NCBI RefSeq assembly: GCF_002278035.1
Contig: NZ_CP022604.1
Coordinates: 1,907,501-1,971,500 of the forward strand
Length of the DNA: 64,000 nt
Direction of reading: 5' to 3'
DNA from: Ochrobactrum quorumnocens
GTDB lineage: Bacteria > Pseudomonadota > Alphaproteobacteria > Rhizobiales > Rhizobiaceae
Each line of letters opens with the position of its first letter. Position 1 is the first letter of the stretch. The notes below the pieces were generated by a model, which worked only from the letters and a program-made list of their open reading frames with translations, was not told where the DNA came from and ran no database searches. A program made the translations under genes and the position numbers. Below, one piece after another: positions 9,126 to 18,592 of this stretch.

Positions 9126-9136
9126 AAGCAATAAGC

Positions 9137-9646
9137 ATGATTCGCGTTCTCAATTTCGAAGAAGCCAGAGCCGCCATCCCGGCACTTGCCGAAATCATTA
9201 CGGATTGCGTGAATGGCGGCGCATCGGTCGGCTTCATGGCACCATGCGAAACGCATGATTTCATCCCCTACTGGAACCGTGTCGCCAATGAAGTCGATGC
9301 TGGCGAGACCGCGCTTCTGATTGCCGAACATCAGGGCGAGATCGTCGGCACGGTACAGCTTGGCCTGTCGCAAATGCCAAATCAGCCGCATCGCGCCGAC
9401 CTCAAAAAGCTGCTCATCCATACAAAAGCGCGCGGCCTTGGCATTGCGCGCAAACTGATGGAAGCAGCCGAAGAAAGTGCTCGCAACCATCGCAAGACAC
9501 TCATCTGCCTTGACACCGCGACCGGCAGTCATGCGGAAGCAATCTATACCCATCTTGGCTGGGAACGGGTCGGCGTGATCCCGAACTATGCGCTTTATCC
9601 TGACGGAAGCCCCTGTGCGACCACACTTTTCTATAAAGGCCTCTGA
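9137..9646 (+). CDS. GNAT-family N-acetyltransferase
   Basis: 169 residues. The acetyl-CoA-binding motif A is LKKLLIHTKARGLGIARKLMEAAEE (around residue 95), preceded by the strand ETALLIAEHQGEIVGTVQL. I chose the ATG at 9137 over a TTG at 9122 that overlaps the upstream stop. It lies between the XRE/cupin gene and a second acetyltransferase and is probably co-transcribed with them. The substrate cannot be told from sequence; the C-terminal YALYPDGSPCATTLFYKGL pattern is common in small-molecule GNATs of this kind. Confidence 0.8.
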   Translation: MIRVLNFEEARAAIPALAEIITDCVNGGASVGFMAPCETHDFIPYWNRVANEVDAGETALLIAEHQGEIVGTVQLGLSQMPNQPHRADLKKLLIHTKARGLGIARKLMEAAEESARNHRKTLICLDTATGSHAEAIYTHLGWERVGVIPNYALYPDGSPCATTLFYKGL

Positions 9647-9647
9647 A

Positions 9648-10142
9648 ATGACCCTGACTATCCGCTTTGCCAACGAAGCTGACCTCCCTGCCCTGCTCGC
9701 AATCTACAATGACGCGGTGGAGAACACCCTCGCCATCTGGAACGACACACTTGTCGATCTGGAAAACCGCCGTGAATGGCTCAAAGCCCGCAATCGCGAC
9801 GGCTTTCCGGTGCTTGTTGCCGAACGTGAAGGGCAAGTTGTCGGCTATGCGAGTTATGGCCCTTTCCGCCCTTTCGAGGGTTTCCGCCACTCATCCGAAC
9901 TCTCTGTCTATGTTGCAAGCGACGCCCGCGGCGGCGGTATTGGGCGCACCCTTCTCGCCGAGCTTGTCGAAGAAGCCCGTGAACGCAAGGTCCATGTACT
10001 CGTGGCGGGCATTGAATCAGGAAATGCAGCCTCCATTGCGCTCCATAAATCGCAAGGCTTTGAAGATTGCGGAACGCTGAAACAAGTCGGCCAGAAATTC
10101 GGACGCTGGCTCGATCTGACTTTCATGCAAAAGATTCTCTGA
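9648..10142 (+). CDS. pat: Phosphinothricin-type N-acetyltransferase
   Basis: A 164-residue GNAT protein of the PAT/Bar-like subfamily. Motif A is SVYVASDARGGGIGRTLLAELVEEA. The C-terminal signature AGIESGNAASIALHKSQGFEDCGTLKQVGQKFGRWLDLTFMQ is characteristic of this subfamily, whose members N-acetylate phosphinothricin, methionine sulfoximine or related amino acid analogues. The natural substrate here is unknown. It starts 1 nt after the previous stop, which implies translational coupling, and ends at a bidirectional terminator. Confidence 0.82.
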   Translation: MTLTIRFANEADLPALLAIYNDAVENTLAIWNDTLVDLENRREWLKARNRDGFPVLVAEREGQVVGYASYGPFRPFEGFRHSSELSVYVASDARGGGIGRTLLAELVEEARERKVHVLVAGIESGNAASIALHKSQGFEDCGTLKQVGQKFGRWLDLTFMQKIL

Positions 10143-10146
10143 TCAG

Positions 10147-10178
10147 CAACAAAAAGGCCGCTTTCGCGGCCTTTTTGT
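10147..10178. terminator. Bidirectional terminator between pat and the MFS gene
   Basis: AACAAAAAGGCCGC and GCGGCCTTTTTGTT flank a TTTC loop. It serves both convergent genes. Confidence 0.9.
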
Positions 10179-11531
10179 TTAGTTCGTCTGTGTAACAACG
10201 TCCCCAACTGGCAGCTCGTCAAGACCAATCTCGCCTTCAACCTGATCGCTGCGCGCCATCAGGTAAAGGCCGAGCACGGAAGTCAGAACGGCGATGAACA
10301 CCAGATACCACGCATGTGCCATCGGATTGACCGCGAGCAACGATGTTACAACAACTGGCGTCAGACCACCAAAAATCGCATAGGAAATATTGTAGGAAAA
10401 CGACAGGCCAGAGAAGCGGACAGGCGCTGGGAAAGCGCGCACCATCACATAAGGAACAGCGCCAACCATACCGACAGAAAGTCCCATCACCGCATACAGC
10501 GCGAACAGAACAGGCAGGGAAACCGCCGCATAGGTGTAGAACGCGAAGGTTGCAACACCGAAAAAGACACCAGCGACCGCGAAGAATCTTCCGCTGCCGA
10601 TACGATCGACAATCGCGCCAGCAGTCACGGTCCCAAACATCAGAAACAGCGTACCAAAGCTCGTCGCAGCCAGCGATTCCAGCGGCGTATAGCCGTAAAG
10701 CTTCTGCAGGAATGTGGCGGTCATCAGCGTCGTGACGACAATGCCTGCCGACAGAATCCATGTCAGCAACACGGAAATGACAACACCATGCATGTGGTTG
10801 CGCAGAACCGTGCCAAGCGGCAGCTTGTCCTTGAGCAAATGGCTGTTCTTCATCTCGGTGAAGATCGGCGTTTCAGCCAGCCAGCGGCGCAGATAAACGG
10901 CAAACAGACCGAAAATACCACCGATGAAGAACGGAATGCGCCAAGCATAGGCAGCAAGCTCTTCCGGGGTGAAAATCCAATTGATGGCGGTTGCAATCAG
11001 CGAGCCGATCATAATGCCAAGCGTCAGACCCGAGCAAAGGAAACCACACGCCATGCCAACACGATTGGCCGGTACATGCTCGGCCACGAAGGTCCATGCG
11101 CCAGGCACTTCACCGCCAATGGCAGCACCCTGCAACATGCGGAAGATAATCAACAGGATTGGCGCACCAACACCCAGCGTTGCATAGGTTGGCAAACAGG
11201 CCATGGCCAATGTCGAAATCGACATCAGGAAAACCGAGAAAGCAAATACGCGCTTACGGCCGAACTTGTCGCCAAAATGCGCCAGCACGATGCCACCAAT
11301 CGGGCGCACCAGGTAACCTGCCGCGAAAATACCAAAAGTCTGGATCAGCACCAGCCAATCGGGCATGTCGGGCGGGAAAAACAAATGGCCGACCACGCTC
11401 GCAAAAAAGACGAAGATGATGAAATCATAAAACTCCAGCGCGCCGCCAAGAGCCGAGAGGCCTAGGGTACGAAAATCCTGCCGGTTTAATGGTCGGGGAT
11501 TGTTGCTTGCATGAGAGTTTGTCGGTGCCAT
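10179..11531 (-). CDS. MFS transporter, metabolite:H+ symporter (MHS) family
   Basis: A 450-residue inner-membrane carrier with about 12 transmembrane helices. The first cytoplasmic loop carries GDKFGRKRVF, the MFS motif A, and the N-terminal helix reads LGGALEFYDFIIFVFFASVVGHLFFP, typical of the ProP/KgtP/CitA MHS group. RMLQGAAIGGEVPGAWTFVAEHVP matches the conserved fifth-helix region. Substrates of the family are organic acids or osmolytes. The ATG at 11531 is preferred; the longer frame runs into a palindromic repeat. Confidence 0.85.
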   Translation of the reverse strand: MAPTNSHASNNPRPLNRQDFRTLGLSALGGALEFYDFIIFVFFASVVGHLFFPPDMPDWLVLIQTFGIFAAGYLVRPIGGIVLAHFGDKFGRKRVFAFSVFLMSISTLAMACLPTYATLGVGAPILLIIFRMLQGAAIGGEVPGAWTFVAEHVPANRVGMACGFLCSGLTLGIMIGSLIATAINWIFTPEELAAYAWRIPFFIGGIFGLFAVYLRRWLAETPIFTEMKNSHLLKDKLPLGTVLRNHMHGVVISVLLTWILSAGIVVTTLMTATFLQKLYGYTPLESLAATSFGTLFLMFGTVTAGAIVDRIGSGRFFAVAGVFFGVATFAFYTYAAVSLPVLFALYAVMGLSVGMVGAVPYVMVRAFPAPVRFSGLSFSYNISYAIFGGLTPVVVTSLLAVNPMAHAWYLVFIAVLTSVLGLYLMARSDQVEGEIGLDELPVGDVVTQTN

Positions 11532-11576
11532 CGATCCAATTCTTTTCTGGTCGTTGTATTTTGGAGTGGGTTTTAA

Positions 11577-11673
11577 CGCGCATCCCGAAAAGTGTGAAAC
11601 GGTTTTCGGACAAGATGTACGTGAAAGCAAACTTTGAGATGCGCTGATATGATTTTATCAGATCGGCGCTCTA
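11577..11673. repeat. Palindromic repeat copy (GCGCATCCCGAAAAGTGTG type)
   Basis: Contains GCGCATCCCGAAAAGTGTG, GGTTTTCGGACAAGATG, then ATCAGATCGGCGCTCTAAT. The same core recurs at 32770-32820 and 58256-58306. It lies in the divergent region between the MFS gene and mbfA. Confidence 0.7.
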
Positions 11674-11725
11674 ATGCTCCAGTTGCGGGCGCTGCAAAGC
11701 TTGACTTCTACACGATAAAACATAT

Positions 11726-11742
11726 TTTAGAATTATTCTAAA
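11726..11742. promoter_or_regulatory. ICE motif, Irr-type iron operator for mbfA
   Basis: TTTAGAATTATTCTAAA is a perfect TTTAGAA-N3-TTCTAAA palindrome, the iron control element recognised by Irr in Rhizobiales. It overlaps the likely -10 of a promoter with TTGACT at 11701 and ends 15 bp before the mbfA ATG. That position suits repression by Irr when iron is scarce. No irr gene is in the window. Confidence 0.88.
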
Positions 11743-11757
11743 CTGTGGAATTTTGAA

Positions 11758-12741
11758 ATGCTCAGCCGATTCTTTCGCAATGGTCGCCGACCTTTTGATT
11801 CGCTCTCCGAACAGGAAATATTGGCGCTGGCCATATCCTCTGAAGAGGATGATGCACGTATTTACCTCTCTTATGCCGATGGTCTGCGTGACGAGTTTCC
11901 GCAGTCGGCAAAAATATTCGAACAAATGGCGGCAGAAGAACATGAGCACCGTGATGCGCTGATTGAACGGCATCGCGCGCGCTTCGGTGAACGCATCCCG
12001 TTGATCCGTCGCGAACATGTCAGCGGCTATTTTGAGCGCAAGCCCGACTGGCTGGTGCGCCCACTTGGCATCGACAAGGTGCGCGACGCCGCAACTCAGA
12101 TGGAAGAACAAGCTTACCGCTTTTATATCGAGGCCGCGAAGCGTGTAACTGATGCTGGCACGCGTAAGCTTCTTGGGGATCTGGCCCAGCAGGAAAAAAA
12201 GCATGAGGTGACAGCCGAGGCGCTGGAGCACGAACTGACACCACATACGGTGCAAGATGAGGAGCGCGCGCTCGAGCGCAAACGGTTCATCCTGACCTAT
12301 GTGCAGCCGGGTCTGGCGGGTCTCATGGATGGATCAGTCTCGACCCTTGCGCCGATTTTCGCTGCAGCCTTTGCTACGCAGGATACATGGCAGACATTTC
12401 TGATTGGCCTTTCGGCATCGGTCGGTGCGGGGATTTCCATGGGCTTCACCGAAGCCGTACATGATGATGGCAAGTTGTCTGGTCGAGGCTCACCCATCAA
12501 ACGCGGGCTCTCCTGCGGTATCATGACGACACTGGGTGGCCTTGGCCATACTCTGCCGTACCTGATCAGCGATTTCTGGACCGCAACAACGATTGCAGCG
12601 ATTCTGGTGTTCTTCGAGCTCTGGGCAATCGCCTTTATCCAGAACCGCTATATGGAAACGCCGTTCTTCCGCGCGGCGTTGCAAGTGGTGTTCGGCGGCG
12701 CTTTGGTTCTGGCCGCAGGCATTTTGATCGGCAGCGCCTAA
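11758..12741 (+). CDS. mbfA: Membrane-bound ferritin A, ferritin-like/VIT1 iron exporter
   Basis: 327 residues in two domains. The N-terminal ferritin-like di-iron part (about 1-150) has EDDARIYLSYADGL, AAEEHEHRDAL, QMEEQAYRFYIEAAK and AQQEKKHEVTAEAL, giving the Glu and Glu-x-x-His ligands. The C-terminal VIT1/CCC1-like membrane part (about 180-327) has LAGLMDGSVSTLAPIFAAAFA and GLSASVGAGISMGFTEAVHDDG. MbfA in rhizobia and Agrobacterium exports iron and protects against iron and peroxide stress under Irr repression; the ICE motif here fits that. It overlaps the convergent amidotransferase gene by 4 bp. Confidence 0.92.
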   Translation: MLSRFFRNGRRPFDSLSEQEILALAISSEEDDARIYLSYADGLRDEFPQSAKIFEQMAAEEHEHRDALIERHRARFGERIPLIRREHVSGYFERKPDWLVRPLGIDKVRDAATQMEEQAYRFYIEAAKRVTDAGTRKLLGDLAQQEKKHEVTAEALEHELTPHTVQDEERALERKRFILTYVQPGLAGLMDGSVSTLAPIFAAAFATQDTWQTFLIGLSASVGAGISMGFTEAVHDDGKLSGRGSPIKRGLSCGIMTTLGGLGHTLPYLISDFWTATTIAAILVFFELWAIAFIQNRYMETPFFRAALQVVFGGALVLAAGILIGSA

Positions 12742-13547
12742 GCCTTAACTGCGTCGCGGGGCTGAGAGATCGGTCCTTCAAAGACATCAATCGCAATACG
12801 CCCCTGCCGGGAAACAGTGACAAAGCTGTTTGCCGGCACCGCCATCCAGTTTGCCTTATCGCCATCAAGCGGCTCAGAAACCACGCAAATACCAGACGCA
12901 CTGCCCAGTGTCGCCGTATAAAGTGTTGGCGCAAAAGCATCGGTGGCATAGCGGATCGCATAAAGCTGGTTCCCATCGGAAAAAGCCGCAGTCAGCCGCA
13001 AAAAAGGTGGAACTCCGGCGCGCACAGCCTCTTCAACAATCGTTGCGACCATACGTTTCATGGCCAGTGCAGGATCGCCATCAAGCCCAAACTCCAGCAT
13101 CAGCAGAAAGATCAGCTCTGAATCAGTTGCACCGTGTTTCTGACGATAGACGTCGTCGCTCAAGTGGCCTTCAAGCCTGCGCCGCAACCGGTCGAAGTCG
13201 CCAATCTGGCCGTTATGCATGAAGCTCCAGCGGCCCGACACAAATGGATGGCAATTGGAGCGGCTGGTTAGTCCGCCCGTTGATGCTCGGACATGCGCAA
13301 GAAAAAGGCGCGACTGAATTTGCCGCGCCAGGCTCCGCAAGTTTTGATCAGACCAAGCGGGCAGAATATCCCGATAAAGCCCCGGTTCATCGCGATTTCC
13401 GTACCAGGCAACCCCGAAACCGTCGCCATTTGTACGTGTTTTGGCTTCATGCGCATCGTGGCTTTGGGCCACGAGCGAATGGCAGGGAGACGAAATAATG
13501 TCTTCCAGATAAGTCTCAGGTCCGAGATAGGCGGCCCAACGGCACAT
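12738..13547 (-). CDS. Class II glutamine amidotransferase (EgtC/YafJ-like)
   Basis: 269 residues with the Ntn-hydrolase nucleophile Cys2 (MCRWAAYLG). Typical glutaminase motifs follow: NGDGFGVAWYG, LFLAHVRASTGG, and NCHPFVSGRWSFMHNGQI. No synthase domain is fused, so ammonia would go to a partner or the protein acts as an amidohydrolase of the EgtC type. No ergothioneine genes are nearby, so EgtC itself is not supported. A small DUF6356 gene lies 14 nt upstream on the same strand. Its last codons overlap the end of mbfA. Confidence 0.82.
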   Translation of the reverse strand: MCRWAAYLGPETYLEDIISSPCHSLVAQSHDAHEAKTRTNGDGFGVAWYGNRDEPGLYRDILPAWSDQNLRSLARQIQSRLFLAHVRASTGGLTSRSNCHPFVSGRWSFMHNGQIGDFDRLRRRLEGHLSDDVYRQKHGATDSELIFLLMLEFGLDGDPALAMKRMVATIVEEAVRAGVPPFLRLTAAFSDGNQLYAIRYATDAFAPTLYTATLGSASGICVVSEPLDGDKANWMAVPANSFVTVSRQGRIAIDVFEGPISQPRDAVKA

Positions 13548-13561
13548 GTTTGATCCGGAAA

Positions 13562-13777
13562 TTACCGGCCCCGGTTGTGTGTCCGCTCATAAAGTTGGCG
13601 GACGATCGTGCTTGCCGTCTTCTCGAATAAAAATGGCAAAATTGCATGGATAAGCGCTGCGAACGCTGCGCAAAAAAGCTTGAATGAAAAACGACCGGCA
13701 AAGGCCATATGCTGAAAATAGGTTTCGTCAACAGATTCCGGATGCTCGGTAAAGAGGCGGGTAATACGTGTTGTCAT
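13562..13777 (-). CDS. DUF6356-like small membrane protein
   Basis: 71 residues starting MTTRITRLFTEHPESVDE, with FSFKLFCAAFAALIHAILPFLF as a hydrophobic helix (about residues 30-52) and a basic tail. This resembles the short conserved DUF6356 proteins of alphaproteobacteria; the family assignment is from memory of the pattern. Function is unknown. It is 14 nt upstream of the amidotransferase gene and probably in one transcript. Confidence 0.65.
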   Translation of the reverse strand: MTTRITRLFTEHPESVDETYFQHMAFAGRFSFKLFCAAFAALIHAILPFLFEKTASTIVRQLYERTHNRGR

Positions 13778-13923
13778 TGGAAATACTCCCGTCAATGAGT
13801 AATTTGTTCCCGTTACGCGGCACAGATTGCACCTTGTCTAGAAAATCATTTTAGCAAAAGCAAACGAGATGAAATCTCAATTTGTCCTTGATAAATACGA
13901 TTCTTTGAGACAAATATCCCAAT

Positions 13924-14394
13924 ATGAAACCTTCATTGGATGAAATTGATCGCAAAATATTGGGTGAACTGCAAATTGACGGAACCTTGTCCGTTGATTC
14001 TCTCTCAGAGCGTGTGCATCTTTCGCGCAATGCCTGCTGGCGGCGCGTCAAGCGCATGGAAGATGAAGGCTTCATCAAGGCGCGTGTCGCTCTTGTCGAT
14101 GCCGAGATGGCTGGTTGCGGCCTTTCGGTCTTCATTCTGGTTCGCACATCGAGCCACGATCCTGATTGGCTGGGCAAGTTTCGCTCGGCCATGGCGCGCT
14201 TTCCTGAAATCGTTGGCGTCTATCGCATGACGGGCGATCTCGACTATGTGCTGAAAGCGCGTGTTTCCGACGTCAAAGCCTACGACCGGCTCTATCAGCG
14301 CCTGATTGCCAGCGTCCCCCTGTCAGATGTGTCAGCCTCTTTCGTGATGGAAGAGATCAAGGAAACCACGTCCGTACCGCTGGAACGGGATTGA
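13924..14394 (+). CDS. Lrp/AsnC-family transcriptional regulator
   Basis: 156 residues. The N-terminal HTH (about 4-62) reads LDEIDRKILGELQIDGTLSVDSLSERVHLSRNACWRRVKRMEDEGFIKARVALVD. The C-terminal AsnC/RAM ligand domain has VYRMTGDLDYVLKARVSDVKAYDRLYQRLI. It is most like the feast/famine regulators. No amino-acid gene is adjacent, so the target is unknown. Confidence 0.88.
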   Translation: MKPSLDEIDRKILGELQIDGTLSVDSLSERVHLSRNACWRRVKRMEDEGFIKARVALVDAEMAGCGLSVFILVRTSSHDPDWLGKFRSAMARFPEIVGVYRMTGDLDYVLKARVSDVKAYDRLYQRLIASVPLSDVSASFVMEEIKETTSVPLERD

Positions 14395-14539
14395 ATTGGC
14401 TCAGACATCGCAGCTCATGGTGTAAAAGCATGATCCTGTGCCGCAGTATCATTGCAAAACGTCAAATAGACTGTACACCTTTGGTGCAATTTCACGTATG
14501 AGCGTCGCCAATTTGAATTTTCGCAGGAAAGGCTCCCTC

Positions 14540-15013
14540 ATGACCGCAGCATCCGCTCTAGCACCAACGCTCGGCATCATCCGCCTCGAACATGCGGACG
14601 GCCTTGAACTCCCCGCTTACGAAACTTCCGGCTCTGCTGGCATGGATCTCCGTGCGGCTGTTGCCGAAGACCGCCAGATCGTACTTCTGCCGGGCCGCCG
14701 GACCTTGGTGCCAACTGGCCTCATCTTTGAAATCCCGGAAGGCTACGAAGTTCAGATCCGCCCTCGCTCGGGCCTCGCATTCAAGAACGGCATCACCTGC
14801 CTCAACACACCGGGCACAATCGATTCGGACTATCGGGGCGAAGTGAAGGTCCTTCTGATCAATCTGAGCGACGACGACTTCCGCATCGAACGCGGCATGC
14901 GCATTGCTCAAGCTGTCTTCTCACCTGTCGTTCAGCCAAAGATCGAAGAACGTTCCGAAATCAGCGAAACCGCCCGTGGTGCGGGCGGTTTTGGTTCGAC
15001 CGGAACGGCCTGA
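14540..15013 (+). CDS. dut: dUTP diphosphatase
   Basis: A 157-residue homotrimeric dUTPase that hydrolyses dUTP to dUMP. The five motifs are in order: [45 protein letters not shown] and the C-terminal [17 protein letters not shown] precedes the ATG at 14540; an upstream in-frame ATG at 14438 would add an unrelated extension. A terminator follows. Confidence 0.95.
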   Translation: MTAASALAPTLGIIRLEHADGLELPAYETSGSAGMDLRAAVAEDRQIVLLPGRRTLVPTGLIFEIPEGYEVQIRPRSGLAFKNGITCLNTPGTIDSDYRGEVKVLLINLSDDDFRIERGMRIAQAVFSPVVQPKIEERSEISETARGAGGFGSTGTA

Positions 15014-15037
15014 ATAAATTACCAAGCAAGCATTATG

Positions 15038-15066
15038 AAAAGCCGGAACCTCGTTCCGGCTTTTTT
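15038..15066 (+). terminator. Terminator of dut
   Basis: AAAAGCCGGAAC and GTTCCGGCTTTT around a CTC loop, followed by TTATTT. Confidence 0.9.
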
Positions 15067-15226
15067 ATTTGCACTCTTTAGATCACTTTTCTCAGCAGAT
15101 TTTTCGCGAATCTAAGCTCTAGGACCATTCCGCGCATGACAAATAATTAAGATGAATTCTTGAGTGGGTGAGCATAGATATCTGATTAATACAGCTACTT
15201 TATATTGAATTCTCAGAGGGTACAGG

Positions 15227-16456
15227 GTGCTTAGATCCACCGATTCACTTCCGGCAGGTCAGAAAAAGACCGCATCAGCCAAGCGTGCACCGCGTAATCG
15301 ACGCCGTTTGTGGGTCTGGTTACCAATCGCCGCTATCGCTTTGGGCGCGGGTTGGTATTTCCTGAGCGCACGCGAAAGCGGTAGCCAGAAAAGCACCTAT
15401 CTGGCCGAAACAGTGGAACGCGGAAATATCGAAAATTCGATCACCGCCGTCGGCACGCTCAGCGCCCTGCGCAGTATCAATGTCGGCGCTCAGGTTTCCG
15501 GACAGCTTAAAAGCGTCAAGGTCGAAGTTGGCAACGAGGTCAAACAGGGGGACCTGATTGCCGAGATTGACCCCTCGCCGTTTGAGAAAAAAGTTGAAAT
15601 CGCCAGTGCGCAGCTCGACAATCTCAAAGCCCAGCTTTTAAGCAAGCAAGCGCAACTAACGCTGAAAAAGTCGAATGCTGCCCGTCAGCGCTCCTTGCTC
15701 GCAAGCCGCAATGCTTCCCAGTCGACTATCGATCAGGCTGATGCTGATCTCGCCATGGCTGACGCTGACGTGAAAGCTTTAAGCGCGCAAATCCGCCAGC
15801 AGGAAGCGCAGCTTGCCAGCGATAAGGTCGATCTCGGCTACACCAAGATTTACAGCCCGATGGCTGGCACCGTCGTCGACCAAGCCGCCAAGGAAGGCGA
15901 AACACTGAACGCCGTGCAAAGTGCGCCGACGGTCGTCACGGTTGCGGATCTCAAGGTGATGACGGTCGAGGCACAGGTCTCTGAAGCCGATATCAGCAAA
16001 CTTAAGCCCAATATGCCGGTTTATTTCACCTTGCTCGGCCAGCCTGACAAACGGTTTACCGGCACACTGCGTCAGATCAAGCCAACGCCACAGACCGACA
16101 ACAATGTCGTTCTCTATTATGCATTGTTCGACGTTCCCAACCCAACTGGCGAACTCATGATCAATATGAGCGCACAGGTCTATTTCGTTCTCGATCACGC
16201 CGACAATGTGCTGATCGTTCCGACCGCAGCGCTCAATTCCAAGCGCGAAGGCCAAGGCAAACCACAAGCAACGGTTCAGGTCGTCGATAAAAGCGGCTCC
16301 ACCACGGAGCGCACCGTAGAGGTGGGCGTTCGTAACCGCGTACAGGCGGAAATCAAGAGCGGGCTTGAAGAAGGCGACAAGGTGGTTGTCACCTCCGCCT
16401 CGGCAACGGCAGGCTCAACCCAGCGCGGTCGCAGGCCCGGCGGCATGTTCTTCTGA
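15227..16456 (+). CDS. macA: Periplasmic adaptor subunit of a MacAB-type exporter (HlyD/MFP family)
   Basis: 409 residues. A basic N-terminus precedes one membrane anchor (about residues 28-46, [19 protein letters not shown]), followed by a beta-barrel/lipoyl domain ([30 protein letters not shown]), a long alpha-helical hairpin (about 120-205, coiled coil) and a C-terminal membrane-proximal domain. These are the parts of a membrane fusion protein. The GTG start at 15227 has AGAGGG 6 nt upstream. The stop overlaps an ATG of macB. It would bridge MacB to an outer-membrane channel, which is not encoded here. Confidence 0.88.
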   Translation: MLRSTDSLPAGQKKTASAKRAPRNRRRLWVWLPIAAIALGAGWYFLSARESGSQKSTYLAETVERGNIENSITAVGTLSALRSINVGAQVSGQLKSVKVEVGNEVKQGDLIAEIDPSPFEKKVEIASAQLDNLKAQLLSKQAQLTLKKSNAARQRSLLASRNASQSTIDQADADLAMADADVKALSAQIRQQEAQLASDKVDLGYTKIYSPMAGTVVDQAAKEGETLNAVQSAPTVVTVADLKVMTVEAQVSEADISKLKPNMPVYFTLLGQPDKRFTGTLRQIKPTPQTDNNVVLYYALFDVPNPTGELMINMSAQVYFVLDHADNVLIVPTAALNSKREGQGKPQATVQVVDKSGSTTERTVEVGVRNRVQAEIKSGLEEGDKVVVTSASATAGSTQRGRRPGGMFF

Positions 16457-16467
16457 TGGGAGCATCC

Positions 16468-18411
16468 ATGAACGACGCGCCCCTCATCAGACTGAACAAT
16501 ATCAGCAAGACCTATCACAATGGCGATCTCGCCGTTGAGGTTCTGCATGGCATTAAGCTTGATATACGCGCCGGTGAGTTCGTGGCTATCATGGGCGCAT
16601 CAGGCTCGGGTAAATCGACGCTTATGAATATTCTGGGCTGTCTCGACAGTCCCAGCGGCGGTGAATATCTGCTCGATGGCGAAGATGTATCAACCCTTGA
16701 TGCAGACGAATTGGCCGCATTGCGCCGCCGCACCTTCGGCTTTGTGTTCCAGAGCTACAACCTCATTGCAACATCGACCGCGCAAGAAAACGTCGAGGTT
16801 CCGGCGATCTATGCAGGCATGCCGGCCACCGAACGCCATGAACGCGCGGCCGAACTTCTCAACTCACTGAAACTCGGCGACCGCTTGGACCATCGCCCCA
16901 ATCAGCTTTCCGGTGGTCAGCAGCAGCGCGTTTCCATCGCGCGTGCGCTTATGAATGGCGGACGCATTATTCTTGCGGATGAACCGACAGGCGCGCTCGA
17001 CAGTCAGAGTGGCGAAGATGTCATGGCGCTGCTTCGCTCCATGCATGAACAGGGTCATACGATTATCGTGATCACCCACGCCCGTGAAGTTGCGGAACGG
17101 GCAGACCGGCTGATCGAAATCCGCGATGGACAGATCCTGTCCGACACAACCAATCGTGAAATGCCGATTAGCGATGCACCACAAACCTTGCAGCAAATGA
17201 CAGCAAGTGGCGCCGCACATATTGCCGATATTTCGGAAGCGGTGAAAATGGCAATGCGTGCGCTGCGCGCCAATATTTTCCGCACAATCCTCACCTTGCT
17301 CGGCATCGTCATCGGTGTGAGTTCGGTCGTCACCATGCTTGCCATCGGCACAGGCGCGCAGAATTCTATTCTTGACCGTATCAACGCAATGGGCACCGAT
17401 CTGGTGCTCATTCGACCATCCATGCCGGGTTTTCGTGGCTCTGGCTCAGTGGCAACGCTGGTGCCGGAAGATGCCGACGCTATCCTGCAGCTGCCCAACA
17501 TAAAAACGGCTGTTCCAGAAGTGACTGGCAGCGTTACGCTCCGGCGCGGCAATGTCGATTATCAATCGCAGGCTAACGGCACCGTTGCGGCATTCACGGA
17601 AGCGAAATCCTGGAAGGTCGCAACAGGCGATTTCATCGCCGATCATGATATGGAAACCTATGCGCCCGTTGCAGTGCTGGGCGCTACGGTGGTCAAAACA
17701 CTTTTCCCGGATGGCTCAAATCCCATTGGTCAATACATCCTGATCCAGAAAATACCTTTTCAGGTGATAGGTACTTTGGAACCCAAAGGAGCTGGCTTTG
17801 GTGGGTCGGATCAGGACGACGTGGTGATCGTACCGCTTTCGACCGGAAATCTCCGACTGTTTGGCCAGAAATTTGTCCGCACAATTACGGTTCAGGTGAA
17901 AGACTCGGATCTGATCGATACGACACAGGATCAAATTCAGGAATTGCTGGACCACCGCCACAAGCAGCGTGACACCATGATCACAAACATGTCCTCGATT
18001 CGCGATGACGCGGCAGCGATGGGATCGACCCTGACGCTGTTTCTGGGATCTGTTGCCGCAATCTCGCTTCTGGTCGGCGGCATCGGCGTCATGAACATTA
18101 TGTTGGTCAGCGTCACTGAGCGAACGCGTGAAATCGGTGTTCGCATGGCAACAGGCGCACGACGACGCGACATTCTTCTTCAGTTCATCACCGAAGCGCT
18201 GACAGTCTCGGCAATTGGTGGTGCTGTTGGTGTTATTCTCGGCGTCGGCACGGCAGCGGCCCTATCCTGGGCAGGTGTGCCTGTTGGTTTCAGCGCAGGT
18301 CCTGTGCTTCTCGCCTTTGCCTGCGCCTTTGCAACAGGTCTTGTGTTTGGCTTTCTGCCCGCACGTAAAGCCTCGCGGCTTTTGCCAGCGGTAGCGCTCT
18401 CATCGGAATAA
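16468..18411 (+). CDS. macB: MacB-type ABC exporter, ATPase fused to permease
   Basis: About 647 residues. The N-terminal ATPase has Walker [10 protein letters not shown], the signature [15 protein letters not shown] and Walker [13 protein letters not shown]. It is followed by a transmembrane helix, a large periplasmic MacB core (about 280-500) and three helices of the FtsX fold at the C-terminus. It works as a mechanotransmission pump exporting macrolides, peptides or lipids from the periplasm; the substrate here is unknown. The ATG at 16468 has GGGAG 5 nt upstream; an ATG at 16456 overlapping the macA stop is the alternative. Confidence 0.9.
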   Translation: MNDAPLIRLNNISKTYHNGDLAVEVLHGIKLDIRAGEFVAIMGASGSGKSTLMNILGCLDSPSGGEYLLDGEDVSTLDADELAALRRRTFGFVFQSYNLIATSTAQENVEVPAIYAGMPATERHERAAELLNSLKLGDRLDHRPNQLSGGQQQRVSIARALMNGGRIILADEPTGALDSQSGEDVMALLRSMHEQGHTIIVITHAREVAERADRLIEIRDGQILSDTTNREMPISDAPQTLQQMTASGAAHIADISEAVKMAMRALRANIFRTILTLLGIVIGVSSVVTMLAIGTGAQNSILDRINAMGTDLVLIRPSMPGFRGSGSVATLVPEDADAILQLPNIKTAVPEVTGSVTLRRGNVDYQSQANGTVAAFTEAKSWKVATGDFIADHDMETYAPVAVLGATVVKTLFPDGSNPIGQYILIQKIPFQVIGTLEPKGAGFGGSDQDDVVIVPLSTGNLRLFGQKFVRTITVQVKDSDLIDTTQDQIQELLDHRHKQRDTMITNMSSIRDDAAAMGSTLTLFLGSVAAISLLVGGIGVMNIMLVSVTERTREIGVRMATGARRRDILLQFITEALTVSAIGGAVGVILGVGTAAALSWAGVPVGFSAGPVLLAFACAFATGLVFGFLPARKASRLLPAVALSSE

Positions 18412-18435
18412 GTTACGCAACTGCCAGAACAGAAG

Positions 18436-18467
18436 CAAAAAGCCCGGCATGAAAGCCGGGCTTTTTG
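18436..18467 (+). terminator. Terminator of macAB
   Basis: CAAAAAGCCCGGC and GCCGGGCTTTTTG around ATGAAA. Confidence 0.9.
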
Positions 18468-18473
18468 TTTAGA

Positions 18474-18575
18474 GCATAGTCCTATCGGAGTGAAACGAGG
18501 ATCGATAAGACTATGCTTAAAGTAAAATGAGTTAGAGCGCCGATCCGAGTCAATCAGATCGAAACGCGCTCTAAT
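18474..18575. repeat. Palindromic repeat copies between macB and tonB
   Basis: Two parts: GAGCATAGTCCTATCGG with GATAAGACTATGCT, and TAGAGCGCCGATCCGAG with GATCGAAACGCGCTCTA. The TAGAGCGC...GCGCTCTA frame is the shared outer stem of the window's repeat family. Confidence 0.65.
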
Positions 18576-18592
18576 GAAGAAATTCCAAAAGC

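Noticed and set aside
10314..11465. Long plus-strand ORF of 383 codons
   Set aside because: It is antisense to the MHS transporter, rich in Arg/Gln/His, with no family pattern. It is a shadow of the strongly supported minus-strand gene.
12738..13547. Calling the amidotransferase egtC
   Set aside because: No egtA, egtB, egtD or egtE gene lies nearby, and the fold is shared by several class II amidotransferases.
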